From assembly GCA_018902385.1 (NCBI GenBank), contig JABSSW010000042.1, positions 124,001 through 188,000 on the forward strand: a stretch of 64,000 bases of DNA, read 5' to 3'. Origin of the DNA: Physcia stellaris. Lineage: Eukaryota > Ascomycota > Lecanoromycetes > Caliciales > Physciaceae. The notes under the pieces are model-generated. The model was not told the DNA's origin and searched no databases. It saw only the letters and a list, made by a program, of their open reading frames with translations. Of this stretch, positions 12,027 through 24,100 are shown piece by piece (the first letter of the stretch is position 1; each line of letters starts with the position of its first letter). Made by a program: the position numbers and the translations under genes.

Positions 12027-13927
12027 ATGCCTTCAACCCAAGAGACTCAAGTTCTTATCATTGGAGGCGGCATTGGAGGCTTGACCCTTGCAGCTCTATG
12101 CAAGAGGTTGAACATATCTTGTCGGGTCCTTGAGCGTTCGCCAAAAGTAGGTCTTTTCAAAGTTCTTCCCGCCCCTTTGGGACTGTCACATTTACTACTC
12201 CGGAGTCATACCCGTGGTATGATTAGTTCTCTAGAGCAGAAACACTGACCCAAGAATTGGTCTACAGGTCTCACCTGCAGGAGCAGGAATTTCGCTTGCT
12301 CCAAATGCCTTGCGTGTGTTAGATCAATTGGGTCTGTATGATGACATAGTTCGCCACGGGCAAAGCGTAAACAAGATCCAAATGCATCGGAATCAGAAAT
12401 ATTGGAGAACTCTCGATTTCACATGCGTGGACTCGTCGTTTGGGTATCCAGTCTATTCAATCGAAAGGCATCATTTCCATCATCTTCTTTATCAGGCCGC
12501 TGACGGAAAGAATACGGTTCTTCTGAACTCGGCTGTTGTTGATATAGAGGACGATCCGTCCGAGTCTCATGTTAGTGTCAAGCTTGCCGATGACTCAAAA
12601 TTTCATGCGCAGGTGGTTGTGGGTGCCGATGGAATCAGGTCGGTCACTCGGCGAATCCTAGCGCGTCAAGCTGGCATAAACGGCAAGAACACGATTCGAT
12701 TTACCGGGAGGGTACACATGTCTGGTTATACGGCACCCCTGGATAATTTGGGACCGAAGGATCTCGGTGTCGCAAATTGGGTTTTCTATGATGACTCAAT
12801 ACTCACTACATGGCCATGCATCGAAAACAGACAGTGGTATATTGGTGTGAAGGTCGGTTCACCGCAAGTCAGGACGGGGAGCAGGACGTTAATGTGAGGT
12901 AGAAAGCCGAAGTTAATGGCCAAGAAGAGATGGATCGATCTGTTTGGGCGAACACTACGCCTAGCACGGTCAACGATGTCTATGGCAAGAGATTCCATCC
13001 TTTTGCAAAGAGTGGCGAGTTCAAAGATAGTAAGCCTCTGGCCCCGTCCCTTTCGAGAAGGGGATTACTTACTTGTTGTTTGCTTAGTCGTTGACCGTTC
13101 GGAGCGCGTTATTGCTAGCAATGTTTTTGAGGAAGCAGAGCTTCCCACAATGTCTAAACATAGAGTTGCTCTGCTAGGTGATGGTATGTCAATACACTTT
13201 GCTGCTTCTTGTCATAGTATCCGACTGACTCTTTGATAAACCAGCCGCACATTCGATGACATCCTTTTTTGGCCAGGTATGCATTACGTGATTGTGTTTG
13301 ATACAATAACTTATTAAATCTGCTCGTTACTAGGGTGCTTGTCAAGCTATCGAAGACGCCACTGAGCTTGCTAACGCTCTTCATTTATACTTCGCCAGCA
13401 CTCGTCACGGAAAGGAAGATCATGTCCCAACAACTCGTCGAAGCGACAGCTCACGCCTGGAGCAAGTCTTGTGCGATTACAGTGACAAACGCGTTGAACG
13501 AGCCAAAGCTCTTGTCGCCTTCTCCGAGAATTATGCCAAGGTGCATACAGCTAATCTCCCTTATGGACTAGGTCCTCTCGTCCGGAAGCTGATTTTTGCT
13601 TACTTACCTGAATGGGGATGGGTAGGTACATCCTCGGAGCTTCTTCTCCTGCAAGCTCAATGTTCAGAGCGAAGCTATTTCTAGATCTCGAAACCTTTTG
13701 TCGACATGACATCCTTCTCCAAATAGGATAAAGCTGACTCCGGATCTGTGTAGATGTGGGGATTGAAGTGGCTGTATGGCTACCAACCGAGGATCAACGT
13801 ATGTCATTATTCTGGAATGAATAATATTCATACAAAGAAGGCTGACTCGTACTAATAGCTACCGGCTATAAAACCTTCCTATAATAATATATCTCTCGTA
13901 TCCTCTTCAACCCTTAGGTTAGCCTGA
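12027..13927 (+). CDS. FAD-dependent monooxygenase, salicylate-hydroxylase-like (group A)
   Basis: Eight exons are modelled (12027-12146, 12268-12852, 12903-13029, 13088-13183, 13245-13276, 13334-13621, 13754-13798, 13859-13927), giving 453 residues in frame. The N-terminal dinucleotide site is IGGGIGGL (about residues 12-19), the NADPH/FAD motif is GADGIRS, and the second FAD motif is [14 protein letters not shown], split over three exons. These are the three marks of single-component flavin hydroxylases, which insert one O atom into aromatic or enol-like substrates, or epoxidise. It probably hydroxylates the PKS-NRPS product. The last intron (13799-13858) is the least certain; without it the protein would end at about 13855. 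All other joins keep conserved motifs intact. Confidence 0.88.
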
Positions 13928-16239
13928 TTAGGGATCAGAAAACTTTGAGGGTCCAGATCACGAACACCGAAATCGCCTTGTTCTTACGATAACATCGTTG
14001 GGCGATTTCGTGGTACTTTCCATTAAACGATGAAAAAGCGCTGGTGCTTCTCAAGTATTTGGAGATACACGTACCTTTCAATATATGAGAACGCGCTATC
14101 TGGTGCTGTACCAGAGAATGACTATTACGTGTGCCTTGGAGTCATAACAGTAGAAGGGCTTTTGGCGCAGGAGTGTTCTGACCTTCAGCTAAAGTACGCT
14201 GAGCCTACCTCCGTACTGCCCAACCCCCTCCTCCGGGCCAATCGCAGGCCAAATCATGCAAATCTACACTTTTCGAAAGTAGCATACCATTTTGCTTCGG
14301 TCCGTCATGTTACCGATCAGGCACTCAGATCCCCAACAAGCACAGGCCCAGAACAGGCACACAGGCCTAGAACAGGCACACAGACCTGGAACAGGCACAC
14401 AGGCCTAGGGCCCACCTTCACTGGCGGCAACAGGCACAAAGGCCTAACAAGGTGCCCACCTGCATCTGCGCCGAAATCTGAGCCATCCCGGCTATCCATG
14501 TGCTCACACCCCTTTATTATACAGATCAGTAAGTGGTGAGGTGATCACAATCCCACACAGTGCATTCATCACACTCTTATCATGAGTTCATGCTCTTACT
14601 CCCCATGAGACCTCGTATCCCATACACCCTCTCGGGGTCAAAGCACTCAGAACAAGGAAGCGAAATTCCAATGTTCTTGCTGCCCTCGCTGGTGTTTTGA
14701 TTCGAAGCATATCCTTTAATTGCAATCTGACTTTCCTGCTTCGTTGTCGCATTGCTAAACTTGTTCTTAGTAGAAAGATAATACCGTCGTGTTCTTCGTC
14801 TCGCGTCTGTAGACCATTTCTCCTGTTGAATTTTTTCTCTGTGTGAGTAAACAGTTGACTTCGCAACGTTTCTGCGATCGATCAGAACGGCAAACGTCAA
14901 TAAATAAGCTCAGACCAATAGGAAAAAATTTGAGTCACCGCATTAATCGATTGCCAAATGCGTAGCTTCGAAGCGCAAGCTAGGCTCATGAACTGTCGTA
15001 ACGTCATGGCTGCATCCTCGTCTGATTCAACCTATGTCGAGCTGGGAGTAGGACAAGCCGACCTGTACGGTCGAGGTGGGAGTAATAAGGTATTTACATG
15101 TGGGCCCGCAACGTGCCAAGCCTCCAGCTCGCTTATCTCTTCTCATCAGGTTTAGGTCAGGACCCTCCTGCGCTAAGGGTCATGACCTTAAAGTACTCAT
15201 GTTTGTCACTTCGCTTCTAAGCGAATAAGGATCACCGAGATTATCGATCAATATTGGGTGTAGTAATTGTGATTATGCGAGCACGGAGTATTGCAATGGG
15301 AGTATCTGGGTGCGAAAGCTGTCAATTGAACAAGCCCCCCAAATCTGTAGACTCTGCGTTGTCGGACACGTGCATCTAGGAACGAGAGTTGGGGGCCCGC
15401 CTTGCAAGATCGTCGTCGCATCTTCGTCAAAAGCTACCATTTCTAGAGAAACATCATACGATAGCATGAAGAGATCGACGCCACCAGTCGCTCAGGGCTC
15501 TGTGTAACTAAAAGGCAGGCTGACTTGAGCCAACGATTGACACCATGAGCCGAACTGGTGCTGACAGATTTTAGAAAGCGGATCCCAAGGTTACATCGGC
15601 ACCATGGTTGTTGCATAAGGAATCTGAATTTGAGGTAAGAGAAGAGAGAATGCATGCCTAGAGGTGTCTCGCTCGGCTGGATGACTGGAAGTTCCTGCCG
15701 ATTCGCAACGGCTGAAGAAATGTAAGCCCAGCACACATGAGCCTCAAAATTCCGTCGCATTGGAAAAACTTTCCAATCCTTTTAGCAGGACGTTCAGACA
15801 GAGGTGAGTTTCTCAATCTCTTGGTCTTGAACTATTAAATCTGATCCGTCGTCCTGCTTCGGAGTCGATCCCTTGTCTTGGCGTCTAACAAGGCAAACCA
15901 AAGTTGCCTTCCATTACATTACCTTCACAAGACAATCACTACGAGAAGCCTCGTATGCTTCATTCCTTCATAACTTCAATGCCCCTCCGACTTATTGAAG
16001 ATCGGATGGCGAGTTATCAATCTTACTACATGCTTAACCGACAAACTCGGATGGAATCAGGCGCCTTGCGAGGACAAGCATTACGCGGCATATCTTCTAA
16101 TCACCGTCTACTGGGAAACGTGTCCTCTTTCTGAATTACGTAATCTTCTCACATTCGCCTCCAAAATCAAGATGAAAGGTATGCAAGTCACCATCCTGAA
16201 GATCTACTGCCTAACGACATTGTACCAGCTACGCCAACG
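13928..16239. other. Intergenic 2.3 kb before the regulator gene
   Basis: No gene recognised. It contains a short minisatellite at 14341-14410. Frames at 14030-14539, 14580-14900 and 15904-16564 have no domain and overlap each other. An untranslated first exon of the regulator could lie just upstream of 16240. Confidence 0.45.
14341..14410. repeat. 19-bp minisatellite, 3.7 copies
   Basis: Three full 19-bp units (consensus cacaggcctagaacaggca) at 14341, 14360 and 14379 are followed by a 13-bp partial unit. The units differ at a few positions. Confidence 0.85.
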
Positions 16240-18921
16240 ATGCGCAGTAGCTGTAATTTCTGCAGGTCAAGGAAAATTCGTTGCTCGGGTCAAAGCATAT
16301 GCAGTGCCTGTTCGGAGCGAAACATCGACTGCGTATACGTCAGAGAGGCCTCCAAAGGCCGGCCGCCGAGAGGCTCCATTCGTAAACAGTCGTCTCGTGG
16401 CACTTCTCAAGACAACATTGACTCGGGCCGCTCGAAGACCATCTCCGCTGCTCTCCAGTCCTCAGCAACTAACTCTCATATCAATGCCACTGATGCGGCT
16501 TCGACTCCTAGTGGTTCGAGGCTGGACAATTCTGAAAGGCTTGGCCAGTCACCAAGAAGGATGAGCGTCAGTAGCGAAGACAACAACGCCACGCTCGCCT
16601 CCGAGCTCGAAGAAATGTTTGCCGAAGACTTCAAGAATACTGGGCACGCTACGAAGAATGAGTTTCAAGAATCATTGAGAGCCTTCCATCGCAAGATTAG
16701 CAATGATCCTACATCAACAATGGAATCACTTGTGGGCTCGGCGGGCGAAGATCTGCCACGCCGGACAATCAGCTATGCACAACTACTTTACACCATGACC
16801 CAGGGGCTGGTGGAGATGCTCTCAGTCAGATTCGGCAATTTAGGTTGTCACCAGCTCAACGATTCTAGTGCGAGATTCTATGCTGTGAGCCTCGCAACCG
16901 ATAATACTCCGTCGATGTTCAAATCTATCGTCTCTGAAAATCTTAGCCCACTAGATGACTTCGACAGTCATCGGACTATGCAGATGATAGAGGTTTGGTT
17001 CTCTGTTCACCCACTATCAAACATAATCTCCAAGACACTGTTACTACGAAACTTTAAGAGTAATACTCATGATCCTATACTACTTGCTGTTATGCTTGCA
17101 GACGCGAGTTATGTGCATGAGAATGATGTTGCCAGGGAAAAAGGGAGATCCTCTTCACGTGGGCAGAGTCACAACTGAGAGATCGACCTGTGAACGAAAG
17201 CGGTCTTTCAACAGTTCAAATGCTGATGCTGCTGGGATGGCATGGTGAGTCTTTTCGGAGCTGTCCTTGCCACTTTCCGGATGTCTCACGAGGCGATATC
17301 CCAGCTCATTTCTTGTGACAACACGGTCACCCAAGAGTGGAGATGCTGACTCTGAACTCCACTAGAACTTTGTCTTTCTCGCGCCAGGCGCGCCACTTGT
17401 TACTTAGGCTACGCTGGTCGGATTGTCACAAGACTTCAATCCGAGATAATCCAGCGTCCTGGCACCGGCCATAGCCAGGTCAACGGCGTCGACATTGCCG
17501 AAGTGGAAGCAGAGTTGGTACGCAATATGTATTGGCTAACGTTCTCCATTACACTTTGGTCTTTCATGCAGATTGATCAACCGTACCCTCAACTGTTACC
17601 ACCCACGATGCCGACCAAATTTCCACCTGTTGACAAATCATCCTCAGCTCTTGTGAAATTAGACATTGCCTCTGATAATGTCTCCACATTAGCAAAGCAG
17701 TCTGGCATGATACATGAATTATGGCCCCTTAGTCATATTGCTTCGACGACAGCACATATCTATGCCCTCCTTCCACGGAAGGACGAGGCAGAAGAAAACT
17801 CCCATGCTGAGAACTGGCAATCTCAGCCTGTCCATCAGCTCCGTCTCTTGCTGAATCAAAACTGGAGCATCCCAATGCTTTGCCTCAAGATTCGCGATGT
17901 ATTGGTCAACGCTGTAAGGGTACTTGAGGTCAAGGTAGAGAATGCATTATCGAAGGCGTTGGTGCTGACCGCTTACCATACCACCATCATCCATCTCCTC
18001 TTCCCACGCCTGGAAGCCGTTGAAGATCGTGTAAATGTATCTGAAGAGCTCCTGACAGATTTTTTCGCATCTAGCAACAGCCTACGAGAGTTGTTCGCGG
18101 TCGTTGAACAAGAGACGGATACTGAACATCCGATCACAAAGATTAGAAGTTCTACCTTCGCCGACGTCTTTGTGCTAGGCCTAGATGTCTGCGGCAGAGC
18201 CATCGAGTATTTCTACCTCCGTTCTCAAGAAGGTTCGGTCTTAGAAGTCGAAAACATCCACAGAAGGACAGCGGACTTAGCTTCGATGGCATCGGATATG
18301 CACAAGATTGCCAAGAGCGAAATTCTATTGACCGCCAAGAACTTGAGGCTGGTCAAGAAGAAATTGAAGAAGGTCAAATTACTTTTCCATACGGCTAGGA
18401 ATCCTCGCGGTAGTGCGAGAAGTACATCGTCAGCAGACGAAGTTCCAACCCCCTTATCTCGAGAAATCCAGCTCGGTGGTCAGGTTCCAGACTTATTCCC
18501 ATTCGAGACTAGTACTCAGCTTCCGGAGATTTGGTCAAGCGCGGAGCTGTACGAGACTAGTTCAATTCCAACTGAGATGTTTCCTCGAGGAGAGAACCCT
18601 CCTTTCAATCAAAATAGCTGGGGTGAGGTCACGGAGATGGCCAAGCATCCCAACGAGACCTCGGAGGCTTTACTTGATCTACAGCCTAATATCAATAACA
18701 ACCTTAGGTCTTCTCCTGAGATGCCAACAAGGGCACAGGCGTATGCTGGTCTGGGTGCCGGCCAGCAGGTGCACCAGCAACCAACACATTCCCTCGGTGA
18801 GGGTCTCCCCGACCTGGGCAATGTAGAGATGGACATGGACTTCTCCAACCTTGGCTTTTTCGGTCTTGGTGACACCTGGTCAGCAAGTGGGACGCGGCCA
18901 GCTGGAGGTAGTGCTCGGTAG
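16240..18921 (+). CDS. Zn2Cys6 fungal transcription factor, likely cluster regulator; one frame change
   Basis: The N-terminus holds a perfect binuclear zinc cluster: Cys at residues 5, 8, 15, 21, 24 and 31 (C-x2-C-x6-C-x5-C-x2-C-x6-C), then a basic linker. The middle (about residues 90-550) matches the fungal-specific transcription factor domain of AflR/XlnR-like regulators, with LADASYVH and FTWAESQL segments. One intron at 17245-17365 is supported by reading across it (LLGWH into ELCLSRARR). Within exon 1, near 17145, the conserved reading moves to another frame beside an A/G run, so either a base error in the assembly or a true interruption is present. Total length would be about 850 residues. 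It lies inside the cluster, so pathway-specific activation is a fair inference. Confidence 0.82.
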
Positions 18922-19561
18922 GCTCTGGCATGCTCGACGTCGCTGTATTCATACTGTATATTCGTTTCTCTGATAAAGCGTGAGCGGTGATGGGGTGCCC
19001 TATGCCCCAGCAAAGGCGATTCAAACTCCCTTAGCAATTCAAATTCCAGAACATCTAGGACCTTCGAAAACGCTCCAAGGCCAGTTTTAGAACGGGACAC
19101 AAGATTGCGACAAGAACGAAGTCCTCCGCAATGGTTCCCTTTTCGAATCATTTTTATCTATAGCGACCCTTCGAACCCAGGACTTAGACCCTACTAAGGG
19201 TATTGGAGAAGAACTCTGTAAATCCCACAAAGCCATGGTCGATCATTCTGCCTCAACTGCATTTTTTAATGAACTACGAACGAAACGCTTTCGTCATCCA
19301 CAACGTACACATGACGATGCGGACATGCCTTAGAATTGCACTATGTCCTCTGACACAAGAGGTAATTCTTGAGGCGCAATGGAAGGTTCCTTTTCCTCAA
19401 CGGTAGAGTTTTGTGTACCTAGAGCTGTCGTCTGACTAGTAATACAAATTCAGGTGAGCACGCGTGAGTGCATACTGCTCGCTGTCCGGAGACCGATTCG
19501 AACAATACACGTGCAAATAAAACCATGTGCGCAGTTGGCAAGTTGTTTCATAGCAAAGCCC
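18922..19561. other. Convergent intergenic region
   Basis: The 3' flanks of the regulator (plus) and the NmrA-like gene (minus) meet here. I see no gene, tRNA or repeat; a short frame at 19203-19406 has no domain. Confidence 0.45.
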
Positions 19562-20455
19562 TTAATAGGTGATAGAAACCATCTTGGCCCCAAACTTCTT
19601 CCCACCGGCACCCTTCACGATCTCATCAAAGATCCAGCCCCCCACATCATCTCGGCTGATTGTGTATCCCACAGCTGGTTTTGCAGTCTCCTTTCCTTCC
19701 TCCCCGACCCTGACCTTCTCTGTCCCTAGCTTCTTGCCATCCGTCAACAAGCTGGGTCGAACGACGACGAAATTCTCGATGGCCCGCTCTTGTAGCGGTT
19801 TCGCCATTTCCGCCAACAACAGACCTTCCATGGCTTTCTTGTCCTTGTGTGGCACAGCGAGCATCCAGTGATAGAGCGGGATCATGGCAATTGGTATATC
19901 GCGCCCTTGAGAGCTTATGCCGGTGGTGCTGAGGGCCACAATCAAGGGTTTCTTCGGCGAGGCGGGCAGGCTCCGGAGAGCGGCGAGTATGCTGGAGACT
20001 GCATCTTGGCAGATGGTGGGATCGTCGAAGGTGGGGTTGAGAGGGTTTGGGGAGAAGATGGGTGGACGGCCAATGCCTGAGATGATGAGCTGGACGGTAG
20101 CATTGGCGGTGCCGGTTGCAGATTTAAAGGGAGGAGCAAGAGTCTTGGAGACGCTAGGTTGGTCCCGGATATCGCCTTCGATTATGGTGAGGTGTGCGTC
20201 GATGGTGGCCTGAGGAACCTTGCGCTCCAGCAGAAGGGTCTGCAGCTTGGAGGAAGAGCGGCTGACTGTAACGATACGAGAGTTAGCGCAATTTTAAATA
20301 CGACGGATACAAAGCTGTCTCTTGACAACAGCACTGATGGATAATGAGGGAGCATACTGACGTGCGGAGCAGTTGTAGCCAGCCTCGAGAGCGAGAGCTA
20401 AGCAGGCCACAGTTGAGCCTCCAGTAGCCCCAAAGTAGGCGATGGTAGCAGCCAT
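19562..20455 (-). CDS. NmrA-like / SDR-family NAD(P)-binding protein
   Basis: Two exons (20455-20362, 20265-19562) give 265 residues. The N-terminus MAATIAYFGATGGST carries the GxxGG dinucleotide-binding turn of atypical short-chain dehydrogenases (NmrA/NAD(P)H-binding, PF13460 type). Later segments LIISGIGRP, VALSTTG and FVVVRPSLLTDG fit this fold, the last matching the conserved VRP-x-LxxG. The canonical YxxxK pair of classical SDRs is not obvious, so it may be a redox sensor or an atypical reductase. It is divergent from the PKS-NRPS across 671 bp, hence probably co-regulated. A tailoring reduction is plausible but unproven. Confidence 0.83.
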
Positions 20456-21126
20456 GGTAGTCGAGTCTGATCCTACGAGTTCTAAGCAGGCTGACGGGTT
20501 TTATTCACGCTTGACGGAAGACAACGTCGACGACGACGACGAGGAAGGTATACAGGGGCTAAGTTGATGCTTTGAGAAAGAGTTGAAGTCTTCGTTGCCG
20601 CGGAACTTGTTGTGAGACAACGATTCCGTAATAACAAATATGTCTCCGTTTGGCGGCGGCGACTTCCGCTTTAACATCACCACCGTACCGGAACGCAGTG
20701 AATACCAGCTTCGAGTCATGGACATTTCTTGTAACACCTGATGCTAACATAAACCTCCGACCGGCATGCAGAGGAAGGCTTGCATGTCTCCGTGCGGCGC
20801 ACCTGATCCAGCGTGACTGCCATGGGACTCGCGATTGCTCCGCCGCGAACATTTCTTTCTTGTGTCCGCGCATTCCTATCTTATTACCCAGCAGGTAGTA
20901 CCGGAATCTCACGAATGATGTTGCGACATGGCTCTGATGATGGGAAGATATCTATGCTCGTTATGTCCGCCTTCGCTCAAGAATCATTATTATTACCATT
21001 GCCTTCATCAAGCGACGTACTGCTAGGAGTATATGTTCCTATTGACAGCCACAGTCTTAAACACCATCGAAGATATTCACATCCAAGTCCCAAAGCCCAA
21101 GACTCTCATCTACATCCCAAGTCGTC
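20456..21126. promoter_or_regulatory. Divergent promoter region, reductase / PKS-NRPS
   Basis: 671 bp separate the NmrA-like start (20455) from the synthase start (21127). It contains GCTCCGC at 20837 and a CCGTACCGG stretch near 20689-20697, both of the CGG/CCG kind bound by zinc-cluster regulators. Candidate sites only. Confidence 0.35.
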
Positions 21127-24100
21127 ATGTCTCGCGTACAGTCACCTGACCAATCCACTACCTCCTCCTTTTCGCCTTCCCTAGAGTCCTACTCCCCTTC
21201 ACTCTCCGACTCCTCGGAGCTTTCTGCTACGGTCGACCATGATCCTGCGGTCATTGTGGGGCTGGCTTGCCGTGTGCCAGGCGCTCGAAACCCCAGTCAG
21301 CTATGGAGCCTCATCGAGGAGCAAAGGGACATGCAGCGGAAGATGCCTGCGGATCGATTTAACGTTGACGGTTTTTATCATCCCAATGGCGCTAACAAAG
21401 GCACCGTGAGTTTCCAGACCCATGAAAAACACAAGATCCGAAAGAACACGCGTGGTTGCAAACGCGTGTTTTCCCTCTATGCATTGTCGGTGTTTTCGAG
21501 ATGTACTCCGGTTCCACGGCCACCCTTGCAATTGAAACTATTCATTAGCACTTATTTTGAAATATCAAAAGCTCCGATCGTGTTGCAAACGCTGAATTCT
21601 TAATAGACAAACGCCAAGTACGGCTATTTCCTTGACCAGGATATTGGTGAATTCGATGCAGGATTCTTCAATATCTCTGGAGTAGAGGCAGAAGCCATGG
21701 ATCCCCAGCAACGCATTCTGCTGGAGGTAGTTTATGAGGCCTTGGAAGATGGTGAGCAAACAGTACTCAGAATTTTCCATTCGCTCAGCTTACAAGTTGC
21801 TCAGCTGGAATCCCCGTTGAGAGCATTAGCAATTCTCAAACATCGGTCTTCTGTGGTAGTTTTACCAATGATTACAACGCCATGACGACGAAGGATTTAC
21901 AAGCCTATCCCAAATATACAGTGACTGGGACTGGCAACTCGATTCTGGCAAACCGGATTTCCTACTTCTACAATCTTCATGGACCATCAGCCACCATCGA
22001 CACGGCCTGTTCCTCATCTTTGGTATGCTTTCATATGGGCAACCAGTCGATTCGGAATAACGAATCAGACCTATCTATCGTCGTTGGTTCTGCTCTTCAT
22101 TTCGATCCCAATATTTTCATCACGATGACAGACCTTGGTATGCTCTCATCTGACGGTCGATGCCGGGCTTTCGACGCCTCAGGAAGTGGCTACGTCCGCG
22201 GAGAGGGCGTGTGTGCAGCTATCCTGAAGCGCAAGAGTCGAGCTGATTGCGATGGGGATTCAATCCGGGCTATTGTGAGAGGCACTGCTGCCAATCATGA
22301 TGGCAGGAAGCAAGGAATAACGCTGCCATCTGCTGAAGCTCAGGAAGAGCTTATCCGCAGAACCTACAGAGCGGCTGGGGTGGATCCGGCAGATACGCAG
22401 TACTGTATGTTGTTTCCGAGTCTTTCTTTTCCCCGGAGACGATGGTTTTACCCATGGTTCATTTGAGGAGGCGAAGAGCTCGAACTCCTTACACTTGTCT
22501 ACACTCTCCATCACGAGATTCAGTGCTGCTTTCAGCTTTGCCCCTTGTCCTGAACAGCATGGTTCAGCAATCTTCATCTGCGCTTCAGAGCGTCCTTTTT
22601 CAAATCATGACATGGGATCCACTACCGAGCAACTTTTTCCATTGACACTTATGTTTGTGGTCCCCATGTCGAGAAAGGACATATGGCGTTCATGATTGCA
22701 TTGGCAACGTATAGAAATTATGAGGGGTTCTTGGAGCAGCACTGCTAATCCCGAACTCTCTATAGTTGAAGCCCATGGGACTGGAACTGCAGCTGGAGAT
22801 CCTCGAGAGACTCGAGCCATCGGAGCCGTGTTCTCTGCCAACAGGGAGCAGCCACTGAATGTGGGCAGTGTGAAGACAAACATTGGCCATCTCGAAGGGG
22901 CTTCTGGCCTTGCGGGTATCATCAAAGCAACATTATCATTAGAGAACCACAAGATCCCGCCGAATATGCACTTCAAGTCCCCCAATCCAGAGATAAAGTT
23001 TGATGACTGGAAGATTACTGTTCCCACTACGGCAAAAGATTGGCATTCGGCAAATGGAATCCGACGAGCAAGCATCAACTCATTTGGCTATGGGGGGACA
23101 AACGCTCACGTTATACTTGAAGGATACCAGCACTCGAAACCAATTGAGGCCCTGCTTCCAGCGTCGGCAACGCAACTACCTCATACGAGCCATCAGAGGC
23201 CCTTTTTGATCCCTCTATCTTCTCATTCTGAGAACGCAGGGAAGTTACTTTGTGGGAGTTTGGTCAGCTATCTTGAGCGGCATCCCGACACTATTCCGCA
23301 CGATCTCGCATACAGTCTCAGTGTCAGGCGTTCTATGCACAGATATCGCTCATTCGCTATTGGAAGCAGTAAAGACACGGTTGCACACGAACTGGCAACA
23401 CCGCGGCCCGCCGCAGCGTGGACCTCCACTGACGAAGCGAAGCCGAGACTCGGATTCGTTATGACAGGCCAGGGAGCTCAGTGGTTTGCGATGGGTCGAC
23501 AACTCGTACAAGAAAGCCCGCTCTTCAGACAGACTCTAGAGAAATGCGATGACATCCTTCAGCATCTCCCAGACAAACCAGAATGGTCCGTCGTTCAGGA
23601 GCTCCTTCGCTCAAAAGAAAACTCTCGTTTGGCCCAGACACAATTCTCGCAACCCATATGCACCGCGCTACAGCTTGCGATTCTTGATCTAATCGAACAG
23701 TGGGGTATCAAACCGTCCGCTGTCGTTGGGCATTCTTCTGGTGAGATGGCAGCGGCATATGCTGCAGGCATACTGACGTTTGAAAATGCCATCGTCGCCG
23801 CATATTATCGAGGCTTGTATATGTGTAATGCTGTCGAGGGTATGGAGGCAAAGCCTGGCGCGATGATGGCGGTTGGCATGAGCGAGTCCGAAGCCCTAGC
23901 AGAGTTGAGGGCATACAAAGGGCGAATAGCCATGGCGGCTATTAACAGCCCATCAACCATGACATTGTCTGGAGACGAAGACGCAATTCTTGAGTTGAAG
24001 GAGAAGCTTGATGAGAAGAAAACTTTCGCCAGACAGCTTCAGGTCGCCCAAGCATTTCATTCTCATCACATGCACCCATTAGCGCCAGGATACAGAAAGG

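Noticed and set aside
14580-14900. Minus-strand basic frame as a transposase fragment
   Set aside because: No catalytic or DNA-binding motif; overlapped by another frame of similar length.
15995-16564. Plus-strand frame overlapping the regulator start
   Set aside because: It reads the Zn2Cys6 coding sequence in another frame; the zinc cluster from 16240 is the real product.
19141-19200. tRNA-like TTCGAACCC stretch
   Set aside because: The T-arm-like word has no matching stem, and no anticodon or acceptor arms can be drawn.
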